The notes beneath the pieces were generated by a model, which searched no databases, was not told the origin of the DNA, and worked only from the letters and a program-made list of their open reading frames with translations. Below are positions 11,119 to 20,461 of a stretch of DNA of 64,000 nucleotides, one piece after another. Numbering within the stretch: the stretch's first letter is position 1; every line of letters begins with the position of its first letter. Origin of the DNA: Pseudomonas sp. AN-1. GTDB lineage: Bacteria > Pseudomonadota > Gammaproteobacteria > Pseudomonadales > Pseudomonadaceae. Location: contig NZ_CP139195.1 of the NCBI RefSeq assembly GCF_034057115.1, forward strand, positions 2,914,001 through 2,978,000. The letters are read 5' to 3'. The position numbers and the translations under genes are program-made.

Positions 11119-11232
11119 ACCGCCTTCCCGCTTTCCCGTGAGCCACTTTGCGCGGCGTGCCGTCCTGCGGCCGTCGCGCTTTTTTCTTCCGCGTGGCAGC
11201 CTGACTGCCTGCCGCGCCGCTGCGCGCAGCAA

Positions 11233-11243
11233 AACAACAACAA
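11233..11243 (+). promoter_or_regulatory. Hfq-Crc-type motif (AACAACAACAA) at the MBL-fold gene
   Basis: This run directly abuts the ribosome site GGAG at 11244-11247 and lies 9 bases before the ATG at 11253. It contains two overlapping AAnAAnAA matches. Confidence 0.5.
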
Positions 11244-11252
11244 GGAGCCCCC

Positions 11253-12119
11253 ATGCGTACCCTGACCACCCTGTCCGGCAACAGCCAGAAACTCGACGGC
11301 GGCGCCATGTTCGGCAATGCCCCGCGCGCCCTGTGGGAGCGCTGGATGCCGGCCGACGCACTGCACCGCATCGATCTCGGCTGCCGCGCCCTGCTGGTGC
11401 GCGAGGACGAGCACAACGTGCTGGTGGAAACCGGCATCGGCGCCTTCTTCAGCCCCGAACTGAAGGAACGCTTCGGCGTGCAGGAAAGCCGCCACGTGCT
11501 GCTCGACAACCTGGCGAAGCTGGGCCTGTCCGACGCCGACATCGACGTGGTGGTGCTCACCCACCTGCACTTCGACCACGCCGGCGGCCTGCTCGCGCCC
11601 TGGGCCGAGGGCCAGCCGCCGCGCCTGCTGTTCCCCCACGCGCGCTTCGTCACCGGCCGCCGCCAGTGGCAGCGCGCCGTGGCGCCGCACGCCCGCGACC
11701 GCGCCTCCTACATCCCCGAGCTGCTCGAACTGCTGGAGAACAGCGGCCGCCTGGAACTGCTCGACGACGGCGAGACCTCGCCGACCCTCGGCGCGGACTG
11801 GCGCTTCCACGTCAGCGACGGCCACACCCCCGGCCAGTTCCTCCCCGAGGTGCAGATGCCCGGCGGCCCGGTGGTGTTCGCCGGTGACCTGATCCCCGGC
11901 GCACCCTGGGTGCACCTGCCGATCACCATGGGCTACGACCGCTTCCCGGAAGGGCTGATCGAGGAGAAGACCGCGCTGCTCGAGGACCTGCTGGCGCGCA
12001 ATGGCCGGCTGGTGTTCACCCACGACCCCCAGGTGGCGATGGGCCGGGTGGTGCGCGATTCAAAGGGCAAGTACGGGTTGAGCGAGAGCTGTGCGGAGGT
12101 GGTGGGGCTGGTGGAGTGA
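11253..12119 (+). CDS. Metallo-beta-lactamase-fold hydrolase
   Basis: A 288-residue soluble protein with the zinc-binding motif HLHFDH (first ligand His in [10 protein letters not shown] at residue 104), a later His in DGHTPGQ, and an Asp in VFAGD, the order expected for a binuclear MBL-fold hydrolase. The family includes lactonases, thioesterases and glyoxalase II-like enzymes; nothing here fixes the substrate. The ribosome site AAGGAG is good. A 134-base gap separates it from the acyl-CoA dehydrogenase, so it is probably in the same neighbourhood regulon rather than tightly in the operon. An AHL lactonase function is possible but not supported by a specific motif. Confidence 0.88.
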   Translation: MRTLTTLSGNSQKLDGGAMFGNAPRALWERWMPADALHRIDLGCRALLVREDEHNVLVETGIGAFFSPELKERFGVQESRHVLLDNLAKLGLSDADIDVVVLTHLHFDHAGGLLAPWAEGQPPRLLFPHARFVTGRRQWQRAVAPHARDRASYIPELLELLENSGRLELLDDGETSPTLGADWRFHVSDGHTPGQFLPEVQMPGGPVVFAGDLIPGAPWVHLPITMGYDRFPEGLIEEKTALLEDLLARNGRLVFTHDPQVAMGRVVRDSKGKYGLSESCAEVVGLVE

Positions 12120-12140
12120 CCGATCGCGCCTGACGCCGCC

Positions 12141-12482
12141 TCAGTTGCCGCCAACCACCTGCAACCCCAGACCCAGCTCCGCCGCGATCGACAGCGGCAG
12201 CAGCAGGGTGTCCAGCAGCGCGCTGGCCGGCAGGTCGAGGCCGGGATGCTTCGGCGCCTCGGCGCCGAAGCGGTCCAGCGGGCAGCAGCCGCCGTTGAGG
12301 GCGTACCAGTCCAGGCGGGTGCCGGAATAGATCAGCGGCGCGCCAGGCTTGGCGGCATCGAGGGTGCGCACGCTGGCGCAGCCGCTCAGCAGCAAAGGCG
12401 CCAGCAGCAGGAGCGCGGGGGCGAATCTGTTCGCCTTCGCGGCGAGGCCGGCGAATGAATTCGCCCCTACAGGTTCACTCAT
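12141..12482 (-). CDS. YceK/YidQ-family lipoprotein
   Basis: This 113-residue lipoprotein has the lipobox LLSGC with the acylated Cys at residue 34, followed by the family features [10 protein letters not shown] and [18 protein letters not shown]. Related E. coli YceK/YidQ proteins are small outer-membrane or periplasmic lipoproteins of poorly known role. The ATG (12480-12482) overlaps the end of ubiX by 8 bases, which implies coupled translation. The first 20 residues, before the hydrophobic stretch, are encoded almost wholly by a dispersed repeat (12418-12471). No other start codon lies between the repeat and the signal-peptide core, so either the repeat is now part of the gene or the gene was damaged by it. 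Confidence 0.75.
   Translation of the reverse strand: MSEPVGANSFAGLAAKANRFAPALLLLAPLLLSGCASVRTLDAAKPGAPLIYSGTRLDWYALNGGCCPLDRFGAEAPKHPGLDLPASALLDTLLLPLSIAAELGLGLQVVGGN
12418..12471. repeat. Dispersed palindromic repeat, GGGGCGAAT family (copy 1)
   Basis: Two inverted arms, GGGGCGAATCTGTTCGCC and GGCGAATGAATTCGCCCC, surround a GC-rich centre; each arm is itself near-palindromic. A second, longer copy is at 38772-38866. The outer end reads TGTAGGGGCGAAT in both copies. It resembles REP-like repeats common in Pseudomonas genomes. This copy lies inside the YceK-like coding frame. Confidence 0.7.
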
Positions 12483-13107
12483 CGGGGCTCACCCGGTGGT
12501 GCTCGCCCCAGCGCGGCAGCATGTCCTGGGGGATGTTCAGCTGGTTGAGGATGCGCGCCACCACGAAATCGACCAGGTCGTCGATGGTCTGCGGCTGGTG
12601 GTAGAAGCCCGGCGCGGCAGGCAGGATCACCGCGCCCATGTTGGACAGCCTGAGCATGTTCTCCAGGTGGATGGTGGAGAACGGCGCCTCGCGCGGCACC
12701 AGGATCAGCTGGCGGCGCTCCTTGAGCGCCACGTCGGCGGCGCGCTCGATCAGGTTGTTGCAGGCCCCCGTGGCAATGGCCGACAGGCTGCCGGTGGAGC
12801 AGGGCACCACCACCATGGCCGCCGGGGCGCTGGAGCCGGAGGCCGGCGGCGCCATCCAGTCGTCCTGGCCGAACACGCGGATCTGCCCGGGTGCGGCACC
12901 GGTGTACTCGGTGAGGAACGCCTGCATCGCCCGCGGCCGCGGCGGCAGGGCGACGTCGGTCTCGGTGGCCATCACCAGCTGCGCCGCCCTGGAGATCAGG
13001 AAGTGCACCTCGCGCTCCTCCTGCACCAGGCAGTCGAGCAGGCGCAGGCCGTACTGCGAACCTGACGCGCCAGTCATCGCCAGGGTGATGCGTTCCGGGC
13101 CGCTCAT
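12475..13107 (-). CDS. ubiX: Flavin prenyltransferase UbiX
   Basis: The 210-residue enzyme attaches a dimethylallyl group to FMN to make the prenyl-FMN cofactor of the UbiD decarboxylase in ubiquinone synthesis. Family signatures are the N-terminal [12 protein letters not shown] nucleotide site, [15 protein letters not shown] in the middle and [35 protein letters not shown] towards the end, here listed by their key segments. ATG 13105-13107 has GGAGA upstream. It starts 12 bases after the stop of mpl and overlaps the YceK-like gene, giving the run mpl-ubiX-yceK. The mpl-ubiX order is conserved in P. aeruginosa (PA4020-PA4019). Confidence 0.95.
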   Translation of the reverse strand: MSGPERITLAMTGASGSQYGLRLLDCLVQEEREVHFLISRAAQLVMATETDVALPPRPRAMQAFLTEYTGAAPGQIRVFGQDDWMAPPASGSSAPAAMVVVPCSTGSLSAIATGACNNLIERAADVALKERRQLILVPREAPFSTIHLENMLRLSNMGAVILPAAPGFYHQPQTIDDLVDFVVARILNQLNIPQDMLPRWGEHHRVSPDE

Positions 13108-13119
13108 CGCCGTCTCTCC

Positions 13120-14472
13120 TTATTCGGCCAGCGCCTTGGCCAGCTTGCCGTGCAGGCCGCCGAAGCCGCCGTTGCTCATGATCACCACCTGGGTGCCCGG
13201 GGTGGCGCTGCCCTTGACCGCGGCGATGATGCCCTCCAGCGAGTCGCACACGGTGCTCGGCACCGTGGAGCCGGCCACCGTGGCGGCCAGGTCCCAGCCG
13301 AGGCTGGCCGGCGCGTACCAGATGGCGCGGTCGGCCTGGCTCACCGAGTCCGCCAGCCCCTCGCGGTGGGCGCCGAGCTTCATCGAGTTGGAGCGCGGCT
13401 CGATCACCGCGATGATCGGCGCGCTGCCGACGCGCTTGCGCAGGCCGTCGAGGGTGGTGGCGATGGCGGTCGGATGGTGGGCGAAGTCGTCATAGAGGGT
13501 GACGCCCCTGACCTCGGCGACCTTTTCCATGCGCCGCTTGACGCTCCTGAAGCTCGACAGCGCCGCGCAGCCCTGCGCCGGGGTGACGCCGACGTGGCGC
13601 GCCGCGGCCAGGGTGGCCAGGGCATTGGCGACGTTGTGGCGGCCGGTCAGCTCCCACTCCACCGTGCCCTGCACGGCGCCCTCGAACAGCACCTCGAAGC
13701 GCGAGCCGTCCTCGGCGAGCAGGTGGGCCTGCCACTGGCCGCCGTGGCCGGTGGTCTGCACCGGGGTCCAGCAGCCCATCTCCAGCACCCGGCCGAGCGC
13801 CTCCTCGGCGGCCGGACGGATGATCAGGCCCTCGCCCGGCACGGTGCGCACCAGGTGGTGGAACTGCCGCTCGATGGCCGCCAGATCCGGGAAGATGTCC
13901 GCGTGGTCGAATTCGAGGTTGTTGAGGATGGCGGTGCGCGGCCGGTAGTGGACGAACTTGCTGCGCTTGTCGAAGAAGGCGCTGTCGTACTCGTCGGCCT
14001 CGACCACGAAGAACGGCGTGCCGCCCAGGCGCGCCGACACGCCGAAGTTCTGCGGCACCCCGCCGATCAGGAAGCCCGGGCTCATCCCGGCGTCCTCCAG
14101 CACCCAGGCCAGCATGCTGCTGGTGGTGGTCTTGCCGTGGGTGCCGGCCACCGCCAGCACCCAGCGCCCCTGCAGCACGTGGTCGGCCAGCCACTGCGGG
14201 CCGCTGACGTAGGGCAGGCCGGCGTTGAGCACGTGCTCCACCGCCGGGTTGCCGCGCGACAGGGCGTTGCCGATCACCACCAGGTCCGGCGCCGGGTCGA
14301 GGTGCGCCGGATCGTAGCCCTGCATGAGTTCGATGCCCTGGGCCTCGAGCTGGGTGCTCATCGGCGGGTAGACGTTGGCGTCGGAGCCGGTGACGCGGTG
14401 GCCGAGTTCCTTGGCCAGCACCGCCAGCGAGCCCATGAAGGTGCCGCAGATGCCGAGAATGTGGATATGCAT
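13120..14472 (-). CDS. mpl: UDP-MurNAc:L-Ala-gamma-D-Glu-meso-DAP ligase Mpl
   Basis: This 450-residue Mur-ligase paralogue re-attaches recycled murein tripeptide to UDP-MurNAc in the cytoplasm, using ATP. The N-terminal Rossmann motif is MHIHILGICGTFMG, the ATP site is AVAGTHGKTTTSSMLAWVL, and the central domain holds VVEADEYDSAFFDKRSKF, where the conserved carbamylated or acidic metal ligands lie; FAHHPTAI is the C-terminal-domain motif. The start at 14472 is the well-conserved MHIHILG; the upstream open frame is not part of the family. Length is that of E. coli Mpl (457). The family is an established determinant of beta-lactamase induction in Pseudomonas through muropeptide levels. Confidence 0.95.
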   Translation of the reverse strand: MHIHILGICGTFMGSLAVLAKELGHRVTGSDANVYPPMSTQLEAQGIELMQGYDPAHLDPAPDLVVIGNALSRGNPAVEHVLNAGLPYVSGPQWLADHVLQGRWVLAVAGTHGKTTTSSMLAWVLEDAGMSPGFLIGGVPQNFGVSARLGGTPFFVVEADEYDSAFFDKRSKFVHYRPRTAILNNLEFDHADIFPDLAAIERQFHHLVRTVPGEGLIIRPAAEEALGRVLEMGCWTPVQTTGHGGQWQAHLLAEDGSRFEVLFEGAVQGTVEWELTGRHNVANALATLAAARHVGVTPAQGCAALSSFRSVKRRMEKVAEVRGVTLYDDFAHHPTAIATTLDGLRKRVGSAPIIAVIEPRSNSMKLGAHREGLADSVSQADRAIWYAPASLGWDLAATVAGSTVPSTVCDSLEGIIAAVKGSATPGTQVVIMSNGGFGGLHGKLAKALAE

Positions 14473-14640
14473 GGGTGTCCTCGAATACGGGCGGGCAGGG
14501 CCCGGAAAACTGTCGCGCAGGTTAGCACAGCCCCCGGTGGACCACAGGCGCGGCCGGCAATTCCGCGAACCACTGCCTTGCCCCCGCGGCGCCGGCGGGC
14601 CACCCTTGCCGGCATGCGCAACCGACCCGAGGACCGTCCG

Positions 14641-16887
14641 ATGACGGCACGCCCGCCCCGCTGGCGCCGCACCCTGCGCCGGATGGCGCTCGCCCTGCCG
14701 CTCGCCGCGCTGGCTGCCGCACTGGCCGCGGCCGGCTACGCCTGGCAGTGGTGGCTGCAGGTGCAGCAGGAACAGGGCATCGTCGGCCTCGACTGGCACG
14801 GGCTGCAGGTGTCCCGCCACGGCCTGCGCCTCGAACGCCTGGAGCTGCAGCAGCTGGCCGCCGACGGCCGCCGCCTGCAGCTCGCCGCCGACACCGTGCA
14901 GCTCGACTGGCGGCTGCAGCGCACCGCGTCATACCTCGAACGCCTGCACGTCGCGCATCTGCAGCTCGACTGGCAGGCGCCGGCCGCGCCCGGCGGCGAG
15001 GCCAGCCGCCTGCCCAGCGCCGACGCGCTGGCCGGCCTGCTCGCCTGGCTGCCGCGCGAGCTGCAGGTGCAGCGCATCGATGCCCGCCTGCCCTGCCCCG
15101 CCGCTCCCTGCCGGCTGCGCGGCAGCCTCGCCCTGCAGCAGCCCGGCGCCGTCCTGCTGCCGGCCAGCCTGCGGCTGGACCTGGAGGAAGGCGAGCACCG
15201 CCTGCGGCTGGCCGGCAGCCTGGACGGCCGCGCGGACGACGCCCGCCTGCAGCTGGCGCTGGAACTGGACGGGCAGCCGCACCTCGCCCTCGCCGCCCGG
15301 CTCGGCGACGCGGCCGGCCAGCGCAGCCTGCAGGGCAGCCTGCAGCTGCCGCCGCGACCCCCGGCGCCCTGGCTGCGGCAGTGGCTGGCGTCGATGTTCG
15401 GCGCCGCCGCCGAGCCGCTGGCCCGCCTGCCGGACGACCTGCAGCTCGACGCCGACTGGACCCTGCAGCTGCCGGCCGGCTGGCGCCCGCAGGACGGCCT
15501 GCCGGCCGCGGCCAACCTGCAGCAGGCGCGCCTGCAGGCCCGGCTGCCGCGCCTGCGCCTGGAGTCGCTCGAACTGCACGAGGTCCGCGCCGACCTGGCG
15601 CTGGCCGGCCAGTGGCAGGAGGAGGCGCTGCAACTGGAGTTCGCGGCGGATGCGCACCTCGCCGCGCGCCGCCTGAGCGGCGCCGACGGCCTGCGCCTCG
15701 ACGCCCCGCGCCTCGGGCTGGCCGGCCTGCAGCTGCGCCGCGAGGCGGACGGCAGCGTGCAGCTGGCCGGCCCGCTGAGCCTGCACGGCGCCCGCCTGCA
15801 GCAGGCCGCCCTGCAGCCGCAGGGCTGGCGCTGGCAGGGCCGCGTCGAGGCGAACGCGCAGGCGCTGCGTCTCGACGGCCGCCTGGACAACGACGCCGGC
15901 CTGGTGCTCGACCTGCAGCTGCAGCGCCCGGCCGACGGCAGCCTGGCTCTGCGCGGCCGCCTGGCGGAACTCGACCTGGCCGCCGGCAACCCGCTGGCCG
16001 CGACCCTGGCCGCCTGGCCGGCGCCGCTGGAACTGACCAGCGGCCACCTCGCCGCCCACGCCGACCTGCAGCTGCCCGCGGGCAAGGCCGCGCCGCGCGG
16101 CGAACTCGAGCTGCAGCTGAAGGCCGTCGGCGGCATCCTCGAGCGCAGCGAACTGCTCGGCCTGGACGGCCGCCTGCACGCCGAACTGCACGAGCGGCAG
16201 CTCGCCGTGGAGCTGCCCGCCCTGCGCCTGCAGCGCCTCAATCCGGGCATTCCCCTCGGCCCGTTGCAGCTGCGCGCCAGCTACCAGGCCGCGCAGGCGG
16301 CGCCGCTGGCCGGGCGCCTGCAGCTGTGGCAGGCCGAGGCCGGGCTGCTCGGCGGCCAGCTGGCGGCCGAGCCGGCGCGCCTCGACCTGGCCCGCCCGCC
16401 GCAGCGCCTCGCCGTGCAGGTCCGCGGCCTGGAACTGGCCGAACTGCTGCGGGTCTACCCCGCAGAGGGACTCTCCGGCCGCGGCACCCTGGACGGCCGC
16501 CTGCCGCTGCGCCTCGACGCCGAGGGCCTGCACATCGTCGAGGGACGGATCGCCGCGCGCGCCCCGGGCGGCGCGCTGCAGCTGCGCTCGGAGCGCATCC
16601 GCGCCTTCGCCCGCAGCAACCCCGCGTTGCAACTGGCCGCCACGGCGCTGGAGGATTTCCGCTACGATCGCCTGGAAAGCGAGGTCGACTACGCGCCCCG
16701 CGGCCAGCTGCTGCTGGCCCTGCGCCTGCACGGCCAGAACCCGGCGCTGGAGGGCGGCCGGCCGGTGAATCTCGCCATCAACCTGGAAGAGAACGTGCCC
16801 AGCCTGCTGACCAGCCTGCAGCTCTCCGGGCGGGTCAACGAAGCCATCCAGCGCCGCGTGCAGCAACAGCTGCAGCGGCGCGACTGA
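14641..16887 (+). CDS. ydbH: YdbH-type AsmA-like intermembrane phospholipid transport protein
   Basis: The 748-residue protein has one N-terminal membrane anchor (LALPLAALAAALAAAGYAWQ) and a long periplasmic body made of repeated leucine-rich beta-strand units, as in AsmA-like lipid bridges. In E. coli, YdbH together with TamB and YhdP moves phospholipids between the membranes, with the lipoprotein YnbE capping it at the outer membrane. The downstream ynbE and ydbL genes confirm the assignment. ATG 14641 is chosen because GAGGA lies 7 bases upstream; an in-frame ATG at 14614 lacks such a site. The coding sequence is extremely rich in CTGCAG-like Leu-Gln codons, which makes long shadow frames on both strands. 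It is divergent from mpl. Confidence 0.85.
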   Translation: MTARPPRWRRTLRRMALALPLAALAAALAAAGYAWQWWLQVQQEQGIVGLDWHGLQVSRHGLRLERLELQQLAADGRRLQLAADTVQLDWRLQRTASYLERLHVAHLQLDWQAPAAPGGEASRLPSADALAGLLAWLPRELQVQRIDARLPCPAAPCRLRGSLALQQPGAVLLPASLRLDLEEGEHRLRLAGSLDGRADDARLQLALELDGQPHLALAARLGDAAGQRSLQGSLQLPPRPPAPWLRQWLASMFGAAAEPLARLPDDLQLDADWTLQLPAGWRPQDGLPAAANLQQARLQARLPRLRLESLELHEVRADLALAGQWQEEALQLEFAADAHLAARRLSGADGLRLDAPRLGLAGLQLRREADGSVQLAGPLSLHGARLQQAALQPQGWRWQGRVEANAQALRLDGRLDNDAGLVLDLQLQRPADGSLALRGRLAELDLAAGNPLAATLAAWPAPLELTSGHLAAHADLQLPAGKAAPRGELELQLKAVGGILERSELLGLDGRLHAELHERQLAVELPALRLQRLNPGIPLGPLQLRASYQAAQAAPLAGRLQLWQAEAGLLGGQLAAEPARLDLARPPQRLAVQVRGLELAELLRVYPAEGLSGRGTLDGRLPLRLDAEGLHIVEGRIAARAPGGALQLRSERIRAFARSNPALQLAATALEDFRYDRLESEVDYAPRGQLLLALRLHGQNPALEGGRPVNLAINLEENVPSLLTSLQLSGRVNEAIQRRVQQQLQRRD

Positions 16888-16903
16888 CACGGGAGACCGC
16901 ACC

Positions 16904-17104
16904 ATGCGCCTGCGCCACCTCGCCACCCTCCTGACGGCGAGCCTGCTGCTCGGCCTGCTGGGCGCCTGCACCCCCACGGTGCAACTGGCCGCCCCCAAGG
17001 AGCCGATCAACATCAACCTCAACGTGAAGATCGAGCACGAGATCTACATCAAGGTGGACAAGGCGCTGGACAACATCCTCGACGAATCCAGCGGCCTGTT
17101 CTGA
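16904..17104 (+). CDS. ynbE: YnbE-type outer-membrane lipoprotein
   Basis: A 66-residue protein with a lipoprotein signal (LLGACTP, Cys at about residue 22) and a highly characteristic mature part (PKEPININLNVKIEHEI then VDKALDNI). In E. coli, YnbE is the outer-membrane partner of YdbH: its short strand adds to the end of the YdbH beta-groove to complete the lipid bridge. It begins 16 bases after ydbH and 10 bases before ydbL, so the three form one operon. The small size is normal for the family. Confidence 0.92.
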   Translation: MRLRHLATLLTASLLLGLLGACTPTVQLAAPKEPININLNVKIEHEIYIKVDKALDNILDESSGLF

Positions 17105-17114
17105 GGAGCCCGAC

Positions 17115-17459
17115 ATGACCCTTCCCAAGCGCATCGCCACCCTGCTGCTCGCCTTCGGCTTCAGCCTCTCGGCCCTGGCCCTCGACCTGCCCGGGGCGAT
17201 GACCGCGCTGCCCGCCGCCAAGGCCGCCGGCCAGCTCGGCGAGCAGACCGACGGCTATCTCGGCGTGGTCGCTCCCGGCGGCCAGGCGGCCGAGATCGCC
17301 CGCCTGATCAACCAGGCGCGCCGCGCCGAGTACCAGCGCCTGGCCACCCAGAACGGCATCCGCCTGAGCGACGTCGAGGTCATGGCCGGCAAGAAGGCGG
17401 TGGAGAAGACCCCGCCCGGCCAGTTCATCCGCCTCGACGGCCAGTGGCGGCGCAAGTAG
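17115..17459 (+). CDS. ydbL: YdbL (DUF1318) periplasmic protein
   Basis: This 114-residue protein has a signal peptide ending near SALALD and a DUF1318 body (AKAAGQLGEQTDGYLGVV, ARLINQARRAEYQRLA, then ending in GQWRRK). YdbL is the third member of the ydbH-ynbE-ydbL operon; published work on E. coli suggests that it modulates assembly of the YdbH-YnbE bridge, though its role is less clear than theirs. The ATG at 17115 has GAGGAG just upstream, 9 bases behind the ynbE stop region. Length and order match the family. Confidence 0.92.
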   Translation: MTLPKRIATLLLAFGFSLSALALDLPGAMTALPAAKAAGQLGEQTDGYLGVVAPGGQAAEIARLINQARRAEYQRLATQNGIRLSDVEVMAGKKAVEKTPPGQFIRLDGQWRRK

Positions 17460-17553
17460 CCCGCCCCCCTCCCGCGAGGTGGCTCCGGGCCCCGCACCCC
17501 GGCGGCGATGGCTTACAATCGGCCATCGCCTGCCGCCCGAGGGAGTCTCTGCC

Positions 17554-18402
17554 GTGTTCTTCCGCAACTGGCGCCGCCGCCGTCTGCTCGCCCGCCATCC
17601 CCTCGACCCGCAACTGTGGGCCGCGGTGTGCGCCGACCTGCCGCTGCTCGCCGGCCTCGACGCCGGCGAGCGCCAGCGCCTCGGCGAGCTGTGCCTGCTG
17701 CTGCTCCACGACAAGCAGCTGACCTGCCTGCCCGGCGTCGAGCTGGACGATGCCGCGCGCCTGCGCCTGGCCGCCCAGGCCTGCCTGCCGCTGCTGCACC
17801 TGCCCGACCTCGACTGGTACCAGGGCTTCCACCAGTTGCTGCTGTATCCCGACGACTTCCTCAGCCCGCAGCGCCACCGCGACGAGGCCGGGGTCGAGCA
17901 CGTCTGGGACGACGAGCGCAGCGGCGAGGCCTGGCAGCAGGGGCCGGTGATCCTCGCCTGGCCGGGGGTGCAGGCCAGCGGCACCCTGGACGGCTACAAC
18001 CTGCCGATCCACGAGCTGGCGCACAAGCTGGACATGCTCAACGGCGACGCCAACGGCCTGCCGCCGCTGCACGCCGACATGCGCATCGCCGAATGGGCCG
18101 ACGCCATGCAGCAGGCCTTCGATGCGCTGAACGCCGAACTGGACCGCGACCCCGACGCCGAGACCGCCATCGATCCCTACGCCGCCGAGAGCCCGGCCGA
18201 GTTCTTCGCCGTGGCCAGCGAGTACTTCTTCAGCGCCCCCGACCTGCTCGACGCCGCCTTCCCGGCGGTCTACGCGCAGTTGCGCCTGTTCTATCGCCAG
18301 GATCCGCTGGCGCGCCTGGGCGAGCGCCTGCAGGATCTGTCCGCGCCGAACGGGAGCGCCTGCCCGCACGGCCTGCCCGACAGCCGGGCACCGCGCCACT
18401 GA
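17554..18402 (+). CDS. mtfA: MtfA-type zinc peptidase
   Basis: The 282-residue cytoplasmic protein carries the zinc motif HELAHKLD (His153, Glu154, His157) and a downstream glutamate ligand in ESPAEFFAVASEYFF, the arrangement of MtfA. In E. coli, MtfA is a gluzincin-like aminopeptidase that also binds the glucose repressor Mlc. Conserved segments VLAWPGVQASGTLDGYNLPIHELAHKLD-region and YPDDFLSP are present. GTG 17554 is chosen as start because GGGAG precedes it by about 9 bases; the frame is open further upstream but without a ribosome site. A TACAAT box at about 17513-17518 could be the -10 of its promoter. The physiological substrate in pseudomonads is unknown. Confidence 0.9.
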   Translation: MFFRNWRRRRLLARHPLDPQLWAAVCADLPLLAGLDAGERQRLGELCLLLLHDKQLTCLPGVELDDAARLRLAAQACLPLLHLPDLDWYQGFHQLLLYPDDFLSPQRHRDEAGVEHVWDDERSGEAWQQGPVILAWPGVQASGTLDGYNLPIHELAHKLDMLNGDANGLPPLHADMRIAEWADAMQQAFDALNAELDRDPDAETAIDPYAAESPAEFFAVASEYFFSAPDLLDAAFPAVYAQLRLFYRQDPLARLGERLQDLSAPNGSACPHGLPDSRAPRH

Positions 18403-18465
18403 CCCTCACGCCACCCCGAGCAGCCGACGCGGGTTCGGCGACTGCCCGCCCGAAGGAGCCCCAGA

Positions 18466-20373
18466 TTGCCCAACCGCACGGCAGACCAACTCGCTCGCCC
18501 ACAAGGCCAGTCCATCCCCCGCCTGCAGCGCCGGCTGCAGCGCCTGCTCGCCATCGGGGTGGCGGCCACCACCTGCCTGGTCGGCCTGGCCACCAGCCTG
18601 CCGATGTACCTCCAGCTGAGCAACAAGATCGACCTGCACGCCGAACTCGACGTGCAGGTCCGCGCGCTGGCCAGCAGCCATCTGCTCGAACACATGGCCG
18701 ATACCGCCATGCAGCTCACCTCGCGCTCGGAAATCCGCCGCATGCTCGAGCGCTACAACGCCGGCGAGATCGAGCTCGCCGAGCTGCAGGCGTTCACCGC
18801 ACCGCGCCTGCGCGAACCCCTGGCGCAGGCGGCGGACGTGCTCGGCCTGGTGCGCCTGGACGCCCGCGGGCAGCCGGTACTCGCCCTGCGCCAGCCCGTG
18901 CCCAGGGAGCACTGGCCGATCCCCGCCGCCGATGAGCAGCTGCCCCGCCTGGTGGGGCCGCTGCTGATCGGCGACACCCCGGTGCTGCTGGTCGGCGCCC
19001 CCATCCTCTCCCCCGACGGCCGCCGTGCCGGCACCGACATCGCCGCCTTCACCCTGGACAGGCTGCGCGACCTGCTGCCGATGACCGACGGGTACAGCGG
19101 CGACATGCAGATCCACCTGATCAACGTGGCCGAACGGCGCGCCGTGCATGTCCACGATGCCGACACCGCGCTGCTGGCGACGCCGGACTGGCATCCGCTG
19201 TTCGCGGCCCTGCGCCAGGCGAGCGACCTGCCGCTGCATGCCGTGCGGCTGCCCGAGCACGAGCGCCTCGGCGCCCTGGTCGCCTTCGCCCGCCCGCTGC
19301 CGGAGCACGGCGACTGGGCCATCGCCCTGCTCTCGCCGCGCGACGTGCTGTACGCCGGCGCCCGCGCGGAACTGCTCTGGCCGCTGCTCGGCATCCTCCT
19401 GCTGGGCCTCGCCGGCGGCGGGCTGATCTTCATGCTGGCGCGCCCGCTGCTGCAGCGCATGCTCGAGCAGTCGCAGAGCCTCGGCCTCGCGGCCAGCGTG
19501 TTCGAGCACAGCAACGAGGGCATCCTGCTGCTCGACGAGCGACAGCGCATCATCGGCCTCAACCCCGCCGGCAGCCGTCTGCTGCGCTGCCGGCTCGCCG
19601 AGCTGGAAGGCCGGCGCGCCTGCGAGGCCCTGCTGCTCGACACCAGCGAAGCGGACTGTGCCGCCATGTGGGCCCAGGTCAGCCGAACCGGCAGCTGGCA
19701 GAGCGAGGTCACCCTGCTGCGTGGCGACGGCGAGGCCTTCAGCGCCTGGCTGTCGCTGGCCGCGATCTACGACGAGCAGCGCCGGCCGAGCCACTTCACC
19801 GGCCTGTTCACCGACATCAGCGCCGCCAAGGAGGAGCAGGAACGCATCCTGCAGATGGCCTACCACGACCGCCTCACCGGGCTGCCCAACCGCAGCCTGG
19901 TTCGCGACCGCCTGACCCAGGCGCTGCGCCAGGCCAGGCGCCAGGGCAGCCTGCTGGCCGTGCTGTTCCTCGACCTCGACCGCTTCAAGCCGGTCAACGA
20001 CACCTTCGGCCATGCCGTCGGCGACCTGCTGCTGCGCGCCGTCGCCGAGCGCCTGGCGCAGACCGTGCGCGACAGCGACACCGTGGCGCGCCTGGGCGGC
20101 GACGAGTTCCTGATCGTCCTCGAGGATCTCGACGACGTCGCCATGGCCGAACGGATCGCCGGCCGCCTGGTCGAGGCGCTGCAGCAGCCCTTCCCGATCG
20201 ACGGCCACATGCTGCACATCGGCACCAGCATCGGCATCGCCCTGTATCCCGACGACGGCAGCGACGCCGCCGAACTGGTACGCAAGGCCGATGCCGCCAT
20301 GTACCGGGCCAAGGACAACGGCCGCAACCGCTACGCCTTCCATGACCAGCGACAGCGGACCCTGACCGACTGA
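18466..20373 (+). CDS. Membrane diguanylate cyclase with PAS domain
   Basis: The 635-residue protein has a membrane helix near residue 30 (LLAIGVAATTCLVGLATSL), a periplasmic sensor region to about 300, a second helix (LLWPLLGILLLGLAGGGLIFML), a PAS domain (about 335-455, ending FTDISAAKEEQE) and a C-terminal GGDEF domain. The active-site motif GGDEF (near 544) is intact, and an RxxD inhibitory site (RDSD) lies five residues before it, so it probably makes c-di-GMP under product control. No EAL domain is present. The start is TTG 18466, preceded by AAGGAG at ideal spacing. The signal sensed in the periplasm is unknown. Confidence 0.88.
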   Translation: MPNRTADQLARPQGQSIPRLQRRLQRLLAIGVAATTCLVGLATSLPMYLQLSNKIDLHAELDVQVRALASSHLLEHMADTAMQLTSRSEIRRMLERYNAGEIELAELQAFTAPRLREPLAQAADVLGLVRLDARGQPVLALRQPVPREHWPIPAADEQLPRLVGPLLIGDTPVLLVGAPILSPDGRRAGTDIAAFTLDRLRDLLPMTDGYSGDMQIHLINVAERRAVHVHDADTALLATPDWHPLFAALRQASDLPLHAVRLPEHERLGALVAFARPLPEHGDWAIALLSPRDVLYAGARAELLWPLLGILLLGLAGGGLIFMLARPLLQRMLEQSQSLGLAASVFEHSNEGILLLDERQRIIGLNPAGSRLLRCRLAELEGRRACEALLLDTSEADCAAMWAQVSRTGSWQSEVTLLRGDGEAFSAWLSLAAIYDEQRRPSHFTGLFTDISAAKEEQERILQMAYHDRLTGLPNRSLVRDRLTQALRQARRQGSLLAVLFLDLDRFKPVNDTFGHAVGDLLLRAVAERLAQTVRDSDTVARLGGDEFLIVLEDLDDVAMAERIAGRLVEALQQPFPIDGHMLHIGTSIGIALYPDDGSDAAELVRKADAAMYRAKDNGRNRYAFHDQRQRTLTD

Positions 20374-20418
20374 CGCACGGCAGGCTGCGGCAACATGGCG
20401 CATCCGCCCGAATACGCC

Positions 20419-20424
20419 TATAAT
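20419..20424 (+). promoter_or_regulatory. -10 box TATAAT for ppa
   Basis: A perfect sigma-70 -10 hexamer lies 38 bases before the ppa start codon. No good -35 hexamer was found at the usual distance (TGGCGC at 17 bases). Confidence 0.5.
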
Positions 20425-20461
20425 CCGCGCCAATTTTTGGCCCTGACCCTCGGAGTCACCC

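Noticed and set aside
14736-17022. Large minus-strand and third-frame ORFs over ydbH
   Set aside because: They result from the repeated Leu-Gln codons of ydbH; no ribosome site or conserved motif.
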